A DNA stretch of 36,016 bases from assembly GCA_018830945.1 (NCBI GenBank), contig JAHJRD010000064.1:1-36016 (forward strand), given 5' to 3'. Below the pieces are notes generated by a model. The model was given only the letters and a program-made list of their open reading frames with translations, did no database searches and was not told where the DNA came from. Source of the DNA: Nanobdellota archaeon (GTDB taxonomy: Archaea > Nanobdellota > Nanobdellia > SCGC-AAA011-G17 > GW2011-AR17). Each line of letters opens with the position of its first letter. Position 1 is the stretch's first letter. This document shows positions 1-7,437 of this stretch, in pieces. A program made the translations under genes and the position numbers.

Positions 1-108
1 AAGTGCTTGGGCTTGAAGAATTTTGCTAATATTGGTATCTACTTTTCGTTTAAACGAATGCTTAACAAAGCGGTTTTGACGACGAGAAATCCCATCTACC
101 CTATTTAG
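1..108 (+). CDS. Possible 3' end of a truncated reading frame
   Basis: The frame is open from the window edge to a TAG and encodes about 35 residues, including a basic stretch FKRMLNKAV. No family is recognised. It could be the tail of a gene lying outside the window or chance. The 60 bases after it, up to the T-tract terminator of the thioredoxin gene on the other strand, hold nothing I can name. Confidence 0.2.
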   Translation, partial: KCLGLKNFANIGIYFSFKRMLNKAVLTTRNPIYPI

Positions 109-145
109 GTGCTCAGATTAATTGCTAAACTCGAGTATTAAAGCA

Positions 146-164
146 GAAAAAAAAATAAAAAATA
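146..164 (-). terminator. T-rich transcription terminator
   Basis: Read on the minus strand, just beyond the stop of the thioredoxin-like gene, there are two runs of T broken by one A. T-tracts without a strong hairpin are the usual archaeal intrinsic terminator. Confidence 0.5.
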
Positions 165-168
165 ACCC

Positions 169-705
169 TTAGAGGCTTCTTAAAACGCCATTAAGCCAGC
201 CCCTGAATAGATCTATTGCGAAATACCCTTCGTGCCTGGCTACTTCAGCCCCATCGTTAAACATTATCTGAATTGGGATCCCTCTTATGGCATACCTTTC
301 CCAGACGCCTTCATCAAGGTCTGTATTGTATGTGACAAAGTTTACCCTGTCCTTGTATTCTCCGCAAGCCTGGTCAAACGCCGGCTTGAACCTTGTGCAC
401 CAGCCGCACCACGGAGCCCAGAAGTCAACAACAACAGGCAAAGAGCTTTCAAGCACAAGGCTGTTGAATGTCTCAGGAGTTGCCGCTTTCACGCAATGCT
501 CGACAGGGATTCTCACTCTTGGAGCCCTTAAATCCCTAAACCTGTCTGCAAAAAGTTTTTTTCCGATATCAAGTGTCACAGGCTTTAATCCTGGAAGCCC
601 GAGTGACGCCGCGTCTGCTTTTGGCGTTCTTGTGAAGCTCAATGCTGAAACAGAGATAGAGCATATCAAAACCGCCAATAATACTATAGCTATTGTCTTT
701 CTCAT
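169..705 (-). CDS. Secreted thioredoxin-fold protein (CGWC)
   Basis: This 178-residue protein starts with a signal peptide or N-terminal anchor (about residues 1-21: basic MRK, hydrophobic core, ALS). After a linker comes a thioredoxin fold from about residue 70. The redox motif WAPWCGWC is present, and so is the cis-proline loop (RGIPI). It should catalyse disulfide exchange outside the membrane, perhaps on the Cys-rich secreted protein further along the window (inference). A second thioredoxin-like gene lies 80 nt upstream in the same direction, and both starts are preceded by a similar TTTAAAC-A(n) leader. Fold assignment is firm; the substrate is unknown. Confidence 0.85.
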   Translation of the reverse strand: MRKTIAIVLLAVLICSISVSALSFTRTPKADAASLGLPGLKPVTLDIGKKLFADRFRDLRAPRVRIPVEHCVKAATPETFNSLVLESSLPVVVDFWAPWCGWCTRFKPAFDQACGEYKDRVNFVTYNTDLDEGVWERYAIRGIPIQIMFNDGAEVARHEGYFAIDLFRGWLNGVLRSL

Positions 706-784
706 TTTGGTTTAAACCCCCATGTTTAGCCTTTGTTAAGGCAAAGCTGTTATTCTCTAAACCTATATAAAGCTTGCGCATATC

Positions 785-1279
785 TCAGATGCCTGCAAGA
801 AAATCATCAATTTCATCCCTTAAAAATTCAATGTCAGGGGTTATATTAGCCACCCTCTCAATCTCCCTGCCCTCATTGTAAAAGAGCAATGCAGGAACAT
901 GGTGCAGGCCGAATGTGTAATAAAAATCCAAATCCTGAAAAATATCCAATGCATAGAAATCAGCCCTGTCCTTGTATTCCCAGCAGGCTTGCTCATAATA
1001 AGGTGCCATTCTCTTGCATGGCTCGCACAGCTGAGAATAGAACTTTACTATTACCGGCTTTTCGCTGGTTCTTATGGTGTTCCAGTAGTTTTCAGGCGTC
1101 AGCTCCTTAATGCATGTTGGAATCCTTATCCTTGGCTGGAACTTGGCAGCAGGGTAAATATTAGCCTTAAGCATTATATTTTTCTGGGTTAAAGGATTTA
1201 TTACAGGCAATTTTAATGCAAACGCGGAAAAAGAGCATAATACCAAAAAAGCCAATGCCAGTGCGATTATCTTTTTCAT
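785..1279 (-). CDS. Secreted thioredoxin-fold protein (CEPC)
   Basis: This 164-residue paralogue of the neighbouring thioredoxin has an N-terminal hydrophobic signal (about residues 1-22, ending AFA) and a thioredoxin fold with the redox pair in LCEPCKRM. The cis-proline is in HHVPALLFY. The aromatic usually found just before the first Cys is replaced (SQLCEPC rather than WAPWCGPC), which should alter redox potential. The two proteins share the segment YEQACWEYKDR / FDQACGEYKDR, so they are a diverged tandem duplication. Extracytoplasmic thiol-disulfide exchange is the likely role. Confidence 0.82.
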   Translation of the reverse strand: MKKIIALALAFLVLCSFSAFALKLPVINPLTQKNIMLKANIYPAAKFQPRIRIPTCIKELTPENYWNTIRTSEKPVIVKFYSQLCEPCKRMAPYYEQACWEYKDRADFYALDIFQDLDFYYTFGLHHVPALLFYNEGREIERVANITPDIEFLRDEIDDFLAGI

Positions 1280-1386
1280 TTTTGTTTAAAGCCTGATAAT
1301 GGCTGAAAAAAGCTGTGTGCTTATAAAGCTTATGTAAAAATGCATGAATAAGCAGGCTTTTAAACATTCACGCCATATAAGATATC

Positions 1387-1782
1387 ATGTACAGGCTTCC
1401 AAAAGAGGTTTTTAACACGCTGCTGAACAACAGCATTGACCCGCTTACAGGAGAAAGGATAATTGGATATCTTTGCGGCAAAGACCAGGAAGTATGTGAA
1501 GGCATGGAATATATTCTTGAATTCTTTCCGGCAGGAGTGCAGGGTCCTGAGCCTGAGTAATGGCTATATAAGATGGAAGAGCTTTTTGCAGGCGATGATA
1601 ATGAGGTTGTATTCCAGCCGGAAGGGAGCAGCGAGGAAATTGAAAGCAGGCAAACGCCTGAAGAAAGGGGGCTTGAAACTATTATAGTTGAATCCCTCCC
1701 AGAGCTGCTTGTGAAAGAGCCCGGATTAGGCAGGTATCTAAATAATAAAAAGTATGGATTATTCAGGCGGCTTATAAAGTAA
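1387..1782 (+). pseudogene. Small frame split by an in-frame TAA (57 + 69 codons)
   Basis: A 57-codon frame starting ATG TAC at 1387 ends in TAA at 1558-1560. The same frame then continues TGG CTA TAT AAG ATG and stays open to 1782. Read through, the joint reads PEPE-stop-WLYKMEELF, and one C-to-T change in a CAA codon would create the stop. A TATA-like TTTTAAA (1358-1364) sits about 25 nt upstream of the first ATG, so the whole unit looks like one gene of about 131 residues that is now interrupted. The alternative is two small genes, but the second ATG (1573) has no clear Shine-Dalgarno site. No family is recognised. The end overlaps the convergent gene by 24 nt. A long frame on the opposite strand here is Ser/Leu-rich and looks like a shadow. 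Confidence 0.5.
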
Positions 1783-2025
1783 TTCTCCGTTCTCGTCAAC
1801 AGTGCCGCATTTTGTTATAGCCATTGCCATATTGTGCTCAACGCAAACTTTGTAAATCTTTGCAGCCACAGGGCATGACTCATAAGGCTTTGGTTCGTCT
1901 TTTCTTTCGCAGTTTATGCAAAGGCATTCCTTCCTTCTTAATGCGTCCAGTTCAGTGTTTGCCCATACTTCAGCCGGGTCTGCGCCTGTTCTTCTGTATT
2001 TGTTTACAACCTTTTCAATTCCCAT
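1759..2025 (-). CDS. Small Cys-rich protein, possible metal-binding
   Basis: This 88-residue protein has a CLCINC cluster at about residues 35-40 and further Cys at about 51, 61 and 73, a pattern that suggests a zinc- or iron-binding fold. No family is recognised. The start is fixed by AAGGAGG (2032-2038 on the other strand) six bases before the ATG. The upstream leader is one of the hairpin leaders described separately. Its 3' end overlaps the convergent split frame. Confidence 0.65.
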   Translation of the reverse strand: MGIEKVVNKYRRTGADPAEVWANTELDALRRKECLCINCERKDEPKPYESCPVAAKIYKVCVEHNMAMAITKCGTVDENGELLYKPPE

Positions 2026-2031
2026 TTTTAG

Positions 2032-2080
2032 CCTCCTTCTTTTGAAGGATGGTCCGAAACGAAGTTTCGATACCCCCTTT
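2032..2080 (-). promoter_or_regulatory. Hairpin leader that can mask the Shine-Dalgarno site
   Basis: In minus-strand order: a G-rich segment (2071-2080), a CGAAAC-TTC-GTTTCG hairpin (2055-2069), then ATCCTTC, a short loop and GAAGGAGG before the ATG. TCCTTC-AAAA-GAAGGA (2034-2049) is a perfect 6-bp hairpin covering the ribosome-binding site. The same architecture occurs before metK and the 135-residue gene. Confidence 0.5.
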
Positions 2081-2130
2081 AATAATATATCAGTGTATAT
2101 TAAGGTAGTTTATAAGCTTATTCCTTAGAA

Positions 2131-3771
2131 TCACTTGTACAGCCTTATCAACTGCTCTGCAAGTTCTTTTGTAATGTGTATTGTCTTTGAACTATCGGCA
2201 AATTGCGCAGGGTCAAAAAGAATCTCAAGGAACAAATCGCTGCAGATTGCATTAAGGGACCTTGCGCCTGTTTTTACAGGGCATCTCTGCGCTATCAGCT
2301 CTATGGCTTCCATGTCAACATCTGCCTTATAGCCTTTAATCTCAAGAAGGTTCCTGTATCTTTCAAGAGCCGAGCCTTTTGCGCTTGTAAGAATTTGGAT
2401 TTTGTCTTCCAGAGTAAGGGTATTAAATACAGCCATCGTCGTCAGCCTTCCGACAAGTTCTGATTTCAGGCCGTAACTAATCAAATCTTCGGGCCTTACC
2501 TTGTGAAGGACAGAGTAATCAGCCTCTTTCGGCTTGCGCCTGCTCTCTGCGCCAAATCCGACAACATTCTCAGTCCTGCCAAGCCTTTTCTCAACAAAAT
2601 CAGCAAGAGACTGCTTTTTCCCATTATCATGGAATGCGCCTGCGCAAATAAAGAGAAGGTTGCTTGTATCAATTACAGCATCACCTTCCTGAAGACCTCT
2701 TTCTATATGCACCAAAGTGCCTCCAAGCCATGCTATAAGCTCATCATTATGCATCGGACCGAATGAATTATCTTCGCCGCCTGCCGAGACAATTTTATCG
2801 ATTTCATCAATTAACACAGCGCCGTAAGGAGTATTAGTTTTTGTCTGTTCCCATATGCTTCTGAAAACAGTAGATAAAGAGTCCCCTTTAAATCCCTCTC
2901 CTGACCTGGCTGAGGCAGTAGTATTGGCAAACGGGAGCTTTGCTTTTTTTGCCAGCAAAGAAGCGATAAGGGTCTTGCCAACACCTGTTGAGCCGAGCAA
3001 CAAAAGATGCTCCACGGGCAGATCATCCCTTCCTGAATTCATCCTTGCCATATAATTGGAAAAGGAAACTGCGACAACCTTCTTTGCATAGTGCTGGCCA
3101 ATTACGTATTCATCAAGGTAATGGACAATACTTTTCGGCTCATTCCAGTCTATCTCTTCATCACTATTATCAGGCTTGCAGGCTACAGCTTCGACAATTC
3201 TTCTGTTTAAACTGCCTGAATTGCGAAGAAAGCGGGAGACAACAGCTTCAGGGGATGACGGCCCTGAAAACTGCCTGCATTCAAATGAGTCCATGCCTCT
3301 TTTGCCCTGGCAGAGCCCTTTATAGAACATGCCATCTTCTGTTTTTGATGCAAGCAAAAGAGGGAATATTCCGTTAAATCCTGGTATGCCGAGAACAGGA
3401 GATGAAGCCCTTCCTTTCCTTACCAAATGGCCCGTGGGAATAACAGGGATGTATAGCGTACTTTCGTCAAATTCAGTCTCATCAAGATGGCCTTTAGAAT
3501 TCGGGACAAAATAACTAACATCCGCAAAAACCTTTCTTCTCTGAAATCCAATCCTTATATTTTCAAGCTCCTTGTTTTTTGGAAGCGTTGCGTAAATAAT
3601 TTCATCAAATGAATCCACAGAAAGCATATAAAATGGCGAAGTCTGCCTGTCTTTTTCTCCATTCATGCGCCTTATTAAATCAATATGCGTATCCCCGCTG
3701 AAAGGAATTTCAATCATAATCTCCTCAAGCAAAGCCTGCCGTCCAGAATAATCACGGTAAGAATGCACCAT
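2131..3771 (-). CDS. ClpX-like AAA+ unfoldase
   Basis: The 546-residue protein has a ClpX/HslU-type AAA+ module from about residue 212. It opens with LDEYVIGQHYAKKVVA, matching the ClpX entry motif, followed by Walker A GSTGVGKT (260-267), a pore-loop-like GFKG (293-296), Walker B VLIDEID (319-325), FICAGAF, an arginine-finger region LVGR (439-442) and sensor 2 KTGARSL (500-506). The loop that in ClpX docks ClpP (IGF) is present as VGF (404-406). Residues 1-210 match neither the ClpX zinc domain nor anything I recognise and may be a substrate-recognition domain. ClpX is unusual in archaea, so bacterial transfer is likely. No clpP lies in the window. TATA-like TTTATATAAAC lies about 37 nt upstream of the ATG. 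Confidence 0.8.
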   Translation of the reverse strand: MVHSYRDYSGRQALLEEIMIEIPFSGDTHIDLIRRMNGEKDRQTSPFYMLSVDSFDEIIYATLPKNKELENIRIGFQRRKVFADVSYFVPNSKGHLDETEFDESTLYIPVIPTGHLVRKGRASSPVLGIPGFNGIFPLLLASKTEDGMFYKGLCQGKRGMDSFECRQFSGPSSPEAVVSRFLRNSGSLNRRIVEAVACKPDNSDEEIDWNEPKSIVHYLDEYVIGQHYAKKVVAVSFSNYMARMNSGRDDLPVEHLLLLGSTGVGKTLIASLLAKKAKLPFANTTASARSGEGFKGDSLSTVFRSIWEQTKTNTPYGAVLIDEIDKIVSAGGEDNSFGPMHNDELIAWLGGTLVHIERGLQEGDAVIDTSNLLFICAGAFHDNGKKQSLADFVEKRLGRTENVVGFGAESRRKPKEADYSVLHKVRPEDLISYGLKSELVGRLTTMAVFNTLTLEDKIQILTSAKGSALERYRNLLEIKGYKADVDMEAIELIAQRCPVKTGARSLNAICSDLFLEILFDPAQFADSSKTIHITKELAEQLIRLYK

Positions 3772-3822
3772 TTTAATAGTATAAACAGGCGCTGTTTATA
3801 TAAAGATTTCGCACAGAAAGAG

Positions 3823-4335
3823 TTAGTGCTTAACATATGCCAGCTTCACAGCCAACTCGCAGGCTGCTTTCAAGGAATCACAAACAAGAATATCAGGACA
3901 GTCCTGCATAAGCCTTCTTTTTATATATCGTGCGCCTGTAAAGCCTTCTTCAATCCCAACAACTAGGTTTGCTTTCAAAAGCTCGTGCCTCATCTTCCAT
4001 TCTGCAAGCTCAAACCTTGAAGTCTGCGCATAAGCCCTTGAACAGTCATGGACTGTTTCTTTTGCAAGCCAAAACAAGATACAGCCGTTTTCACCTGCCT
4101 TTCTCAAATGGAATGTCTCCCAGTCAACCTGCTCATTGTACATATCTGTTGTGAATTCGCCCTTTTTCTCAATCTCCCTTCTTGGATTTGCAATGATTAT
4201 CGTTGGATCCAGAGATTTAATTAAGTTTATTGCCTCTTTCTGCCATGGATGAACTCCTTGTATCGGCCCTGCAAGGAATATTATTGGCCCTTTAACTTTA
4301 TCAATGTATGTTGGCGCAGATATTATTATTGCTAT
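3823..4335 (-). CDS. Nucleoside 2-deoxyribosyltransferase-like protein, non-AUG start
   Basis: The frame encodes an N-terminal motif GPIIFLAGPIQG followed by HPWQKEA, then NPRRE, VDWETFHL and LFWLAKE. This is the layout of the nucleoside 2-deoxyribosyltransferase-like superfamily, with the Rossmann-type phosphate loop and an active-site-like acidic segment. The first ATG (4143) would remove the conserved first half. Between the upstream in-frame stop and that ATG there is no ATG, GTG or TTG. The best candidate start is ATA at 4333-4335, five bases after GTGAGG, giving about 170 residues beginning AIIISAPTY. The gene follows cysS by only a few bases and is probably co-transcribed with it. Substrate unknown. 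Confidence 0.6.
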   Translation of the reverse strand: MAIIISAPTYIDKVKGPIIFLAGPIQGVHPWQKEAINLIKSLDPTIIIANPRREIEKKGEFTTDMYNEQVDWETFHLRKAGENGCILFWLAKETVHDCSRAYAQTSRFELAEWKMRHELLKANLVVGIEEGFTGARYIKRRLMQDCPDILVCDSLKAACELAVKLAYVKH

Positions 4336-4342
4336 TTTTGCC

Positions 4343-5737
4343 TCACACCTTCTCCACTTTCTGCCCTTCTTTTGTATCTAAAACAGAAAAGCCGCTTGCT
4401 TTTATCCCATCCCTTATCTCATCTGAAAGCTTCCAGTCCTTTTTCTTTCTTGCCTCATCCCTTTTCTTTAATAATTCAAGAACATCCTTGGGGACCTTAA
4501 AATCCTCTTTTTTCATATCCTTCACACCTAATCCAAGAATCCTGTCAAACTCCAATAAAAGAGATAACTTGTTTCCAACATCCTCATCTTTTAGCATGTC
4601 CCACATAAGAGCCAAAGCTTGAGGGGTGTTCAAGTCATCATTAATTGCTTCCGCAAACCTTGACAGATAGCCCATATCATCAGAGCCGGCTTTCTCGCCT
4701 TTTTCTTTCAATTCAATTACTTTTGATGTTAATTTTTCATAAGCGTTTTTAGCAGCATCCAATGCTTCAAATGAAAATGTCAACTGCTGCCTGTAATGTG
4801 CGCCTAAACAAAAGTACCTGTAAACTAAAGGTCCGTAACCTTTGTCAATCAATGTCTTTAATGTAATAAATCCATCTCCTGACTTTGCCATCTTCTCTTT
4901 TCCAAAAATAAGGAACTCGCCGTGCAGCCAGTAGTTAACCCAAGGGTGCTTGCCAGTTGCAGCCTCTGACTGTGCTATCTCGTTTGTATGATGCACAGGA
5001 ATATGGTCAATGCCGCCGCAGTGTATGTCAAACTGCTCGCCAAGATATTTTATAGACATTGCAGAGCATTCAATGTGCCAGCCTGGAAATCCTTTCCCAA
5101 ATTCAGACTCCCACTGCATTAAATGGTTTGGCTGGTTTGTAATCCACAATGCAAAATCAGAAGGGTTTTTCTTCTCCTTGTCAAGCTTGATTCTTGCGCC
5201 TGCTTTCAAGTCTTTAAGCTTTAATTTCCCTAATTCAGCATAGTATTTGAATTTTGAAGTGTCAAACATTAATCCAGATGATGTTTTGTATGCATAGCCA
5301 TTCTTGTCAATCTTTTTAATTAATTCAATCATTTCCTTGATATGCTCTGTGGCCCTGCACCAGATTAAAGGATCAAGAATGTTCAATTGCTTAATATCCT
5401 TCTTAAAAGCACCCTCGTACATCCTTGCAAGCTCTTTCATTGCCTCAACAGAAGGCTTTTTTCCTTCCCTTGCAAGGGCTTTCATCAGCTTATCCTCTCC
5501 TTCATCAGCATCAGAAGCCAAATGCCCCACATCAGTGATGTTCATTACCTGCTTTACATCAAATGCATTAAAATCCAAGACTCTTCTCAGAATATCCTCA
5601 AAGATGTAAGCGCGAAGATTCCCAATATGCGCATAATTGTAAACAGTGGGGCCGCAGCAGTACATTCCCGCATGCCCTGGATTTATTGGCTTGAAATCCT
5701 CTTTCTTTCTTGATAGTGTATTATACAGCTTAAGCAT
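4343..5737 (-). CDS. cysS: Cysteinyl-tRNA synthetase
   Basis: This class I synthetase charges tRNA-Cys in the cytoplasm. The 464 residues fit the family. HIGN (37-40) is the HIGH signature and KMAKS (282-286) the KMSKS loop. Zinc ligands are visible at the Cys in MYCCGP (27/28), the Cys of WHIECSAM (224) and the HH of PVHHTNE (249-250). An upstream extension to 5926 is open but of low quality. The start at 5737 gives the correct family N-terminus (KLYNTLSRKKEDF), with a TATA box 23 nt before it, so the mRNA is likely leaderless. Confidence 0.95.
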   Translation of the reverse strand: MLKLYNTLSRKKEDFKPINPGHAGMYCCGPTVYNYAHIGNLRAYIFEDILRRVLDFNAFDVKQVMNITDVGHLASDADEGEDKLMKALAREGKKPSVEAMKELARMYEGAFKKDIKQLNILDPLIWCRATEHIKEMIELIKKIDKNGYAYKTSSGLMFDTSKFKYYAELGKLKLKDLKAGARIKLDKEKKNPSDFALWITNQPNHLMQWESEFGKGFPGWHIECSAMSIKYLGEQFDIHCGGIDHIPVHHTNEIAQSEAATGKHPWVNYWLHGEFLIFGKEKMAKSGDGFITLKTLIDKGYGPLVYRYFCLGAHYRQQLTFSFEALDAAKNAYEKLTSKVIELKEKGEKAGSDDMGYLSRFAEAINDDLNTPQALALMWDMLKDEDVGNKLSLLLEFDRILGLGVKDMKKEDFKVPKDVLELLKKRDEARKKKDWKLSDEIRDGIKASGFSVLDTKEGQKVEKV

Positions 5738-5759
5738 GGAAGAAGAGAATATTGCAGTA

Positions 5760-5767
5760 TATTTATA
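5760..5767 (-). promoter_or_regulatory. TATA box of cysS
   Basis: TATAAATA on the minus strand lies 23 nt upstream of the cysS ATG, the spacing for a leaderless archaeal transcript. The rest of the 250-nt gap to the next gene (5768-5990) is AT-rich, with a nested hairpin at 5913-5949 (GAATTTTT/AAAAATTC outside, TTTTCAA/TTGAAAA inside), and shows no coding signal. Confidence 0.6.
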
Positions 5768-5990
5768 GTTATCGTCAGGGAAAGCCAGCCTCCGGCATCT
5801 ATTTCTTGTTTCCAAACTGTTGGTGAAGGGAAACAACCCTGCACCAAAACAGGCTGCTGAAAAATTTTCCAAAAAATACCAAAAATAAGGCCTATTTTTC
5901 GGCATAACCAGCGAATTTTTCAACATTATTGAAAATCTTTCAAAAATTCAACCAAAAGGCATTTAAAGAATAAGAGCAATAATCTATTTT

Positions 5991-6095
5991 ATGAAATTTC
6001 CAAGAAACTTTGATGCAATATCTGTAGTGATGGCAATAATCCTTGTGCTTTTAATAATATGGTTCATAAAATTGATGATATGGGGAACAAAATGA
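5991..6095 (+). CDS. 34-residue single-pass membrane peptide
   Basis: ATG AAA TTT CCA AGA opens a 34-residue frame with one hydrophobic helix (about residues 10-29: ISVVMAIILVLLIIWFIK). TTTAAAG lies about 25 nt upstream as a TATA element. Its TGA overlaps the ATG of the next gene (ATGA), a classic translational coupling arrangement, which supports it as real. Function unknown. Confidence 0.5.
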   Translation: MKFPRNFDAISVVMAIILVLLIIWFIKLMIWGTK

Positions 6096-6316
6096 AGCGA
6101 GATTGGCTTAAGAAAATATTATACTGGCTATTTCTGTTATTTGCTATATACCTCATTTTTGAATTGATAAGAAAAATCTTTGGCGGAAGCATTAGCTTTG
6201 AAGGGGCTGTAATTGCGCTGCTTGTTATGAATATAGGATATTCTTTTCACATCAGCAGCAAGCTTTCAGAGCACATTGGCTGGCACAAGGGAATGAAGAA
6301 CGGGAAGAAGCGCTGA
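6092..6316 (+). CDS. Small two-helix membrane protein
   Basis: The 74-residue protein begins MKRDWLKKILYWLF and has two hydrophobic segments (about 8-28 and 35-52), then a basic tail ending GKKR. The start is chosen at the ATGA overlap with the previous gene. An earlier in-frame ATG (6059) lies inside the upstream gene. No family recognised; it probably acts together with the upstream membrane peptide. Confidence 0.55.
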   Translation: MKRDWLKKILYWLFLLFAIYLIFELIRKIFGGSISFEGAVIALLVMNIGYSFHISSKLSEHIGWHKGMKNGKKR

Positions 6317-6330
6317 ATTCTGAGCATATT

Positions 6331-6377
6331 CGAAAATCCGAGATTTTCGGATGTCCGGAAATCCTTCTGGATTTCCG
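6331..6377. repeat. Two tandem perfect hairpins
   Basis: CGAAAATC-CGA-GATTTTCG (6331-6349, 8 bp) is followed 6 nt later by CGGAAATCC-TTCT-GGATTTCCG (6356-6377, 9 bp). The stems resemble each other but differ in sequence with pairing kept. They lie between the small membrane gene and the TATA box TATAAATA (near 6394) of the lipoprotein gene. They could be terminators or REP-like elements. Confidence 0.65.
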
Positions 6378-6460
6378 AACAAAACTCCGAAACCTATAAA
6401 TACCCGCGCCACATTTCACTGCCTGAAGGGGCAAGAAGGTTTCTTGCAGGAGATAATACA

Positions 6461-6859
6461 ATGAAAACAATAACAAAAATCGCAATAGCAGGGCTGGCAG
6501 CCATCATCTCATCATGCGCAGCGCCTGAAATAAAGCCAAGGCCGTTTGAATACAAGATAGCCCCGGGCGTTACAAGAACAGACTATTTTGACGGCAGCTA
6601 TACATTAGTCAGCGAAGAGCCATCCATTGAATTCCGCCACAACAAGCCGGGAAACTATGATTATGCAAGAATTAAAAATCCGGAAATAAACATTAGCATA
6701 ACAGATAATGGGTGCGACGGTATTTCCGAGATGGTTGTAATCCAGAATGAGTTGGGAATGGATGACCTTTATTTCAGGTTCCAGCCTGGAAAGGAATGGC
6801 TTTTTGAAAAGGCAGACAAAATGCTTTCAGAAGCCAAGAAAGCGCTGGAAATTCAGTAA
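6461..6859 (+). CDS. Predicted lipoprotein of unknown function
   Basis: The 132-residue protein has a basic, hydrophobic N-terminus and a lipobox-like IISSC (Cys at about residue 19), so it is probably secreted and lipid-anchored. The mature part is hydrophilic with several aromatic residues and no recognised domain. TATAAATA about 65 nt upstream and an AGGAGATA ribosome-binding site support the start. It converges with the JAMM gene, overlapping by 7 nt. Confidence 0.6.
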   Translation: MKTITKIAIAGLAAIISSCAAPEIKPRPFEYKIAPGVTRTDYFDGSYTLVSEEPSIEFRHNKPGNYDYARIKNPEINISITDNGCDGISEMVVIQNELGMDDLYFRFQPGKEWLFEKADKMLSEAKKALEIQ

Positions 6860-7398
6860 AAATAAAACCTGCCTTTCTCGCACATGACTGCTGTAAATTC
6901 AGCATCTCCTGAAGAATGCAGCGCCTTGTAATCCTGCAATGAAGGAACACAGTGCAGTAAAGGATGAGTGTGCACTGAAACCATTGTTCCTGAAGGGCAT
7001 GATTTAGAAGTCACTGACTTGAAGTCCTGCGCAATTATCAATGGCTTGAATACAGATGTAATCAAAATATTATTTCCCTGCTTTTCTCCAAGCAAGCAGA
7101 ACTTTGTCTCAACACCCTCATTCTCAGCTGCATAAGAAACAATCTCATCATAAATGCCAGAAGAAAACATAAGAATAATATCATTTAATTCAATTCCAGA
7201 AGAATCCATCTGCCTGCTTTTAACCAGCCCTGGAATTGAATCCATTCCAAGAAAAGCAACTGAATAGCTGATAATCAAAAAGAATAGCATGAAAGCCATA
7301 ATAACCAAAGCCGCCTTTTTTAGCTTAGAAGGCTTTTCCTCCTCAATTGGCTTTGACAAGATTTCATCTTCATTAATATCAAATGGGATTTCATCCAT
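6853..7398 (-). CDS. Membrane-anchored JAMM/MPN-domain protein
   Basis: Residues 1-27 are acidic and cytoplasm-like, 28-50 form one transmembrane helix, and about 68-181 carry a JAB1/MPN fold. The JAMM metal motif is recognisable: Glu in VETKFCLLGE (97), then HTHP (143-146), Ser 153 and Asp 156, i.e. HxHP-x6-S-x2-D. Such domains are zinc isopeptidases or peptidases. The membrane anchor suggests a job at the envelope. Neighbours give no clear substrate. The family call is good; the activity is inferred from intact ligands. Confidence 0.7.
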   Translation of the reverse strand: MDEIPFDINEDEILSKPIEEEKPSKLKKAALVIMAFMLFFLIISYSVAFLGMDSIPGLVKSRQMDSSGIELNDIILMFSSGIYDEIVSYAAENEGVETKFCLLGEKQGNNILITSVFKPLIIAQDFKSVTSKSCPSGTMVSVHTHPLLHCVPSLQDYKALHSSGDAEFTAVMCEKGRFYFY

Positions 7399-7437
7399 AG
7401 CATATTAGCTGGATATAATTCTTTATAAGCAAAGCGG

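Noticed and set aside
1368-1799. 143-codon minus-strand frame
   Set aside because: Ser/Leu/Pro-rich translation with no domain, opposite a plus-strand frame that has better start signals. Probably a shadow.
5737-5926. 63-residue N-terminal extension of cysteinyl-tRNA synthetase
   Set aside because: Not family-like, and the TATA box lies inside it. The inner ATG gives the normal protein.
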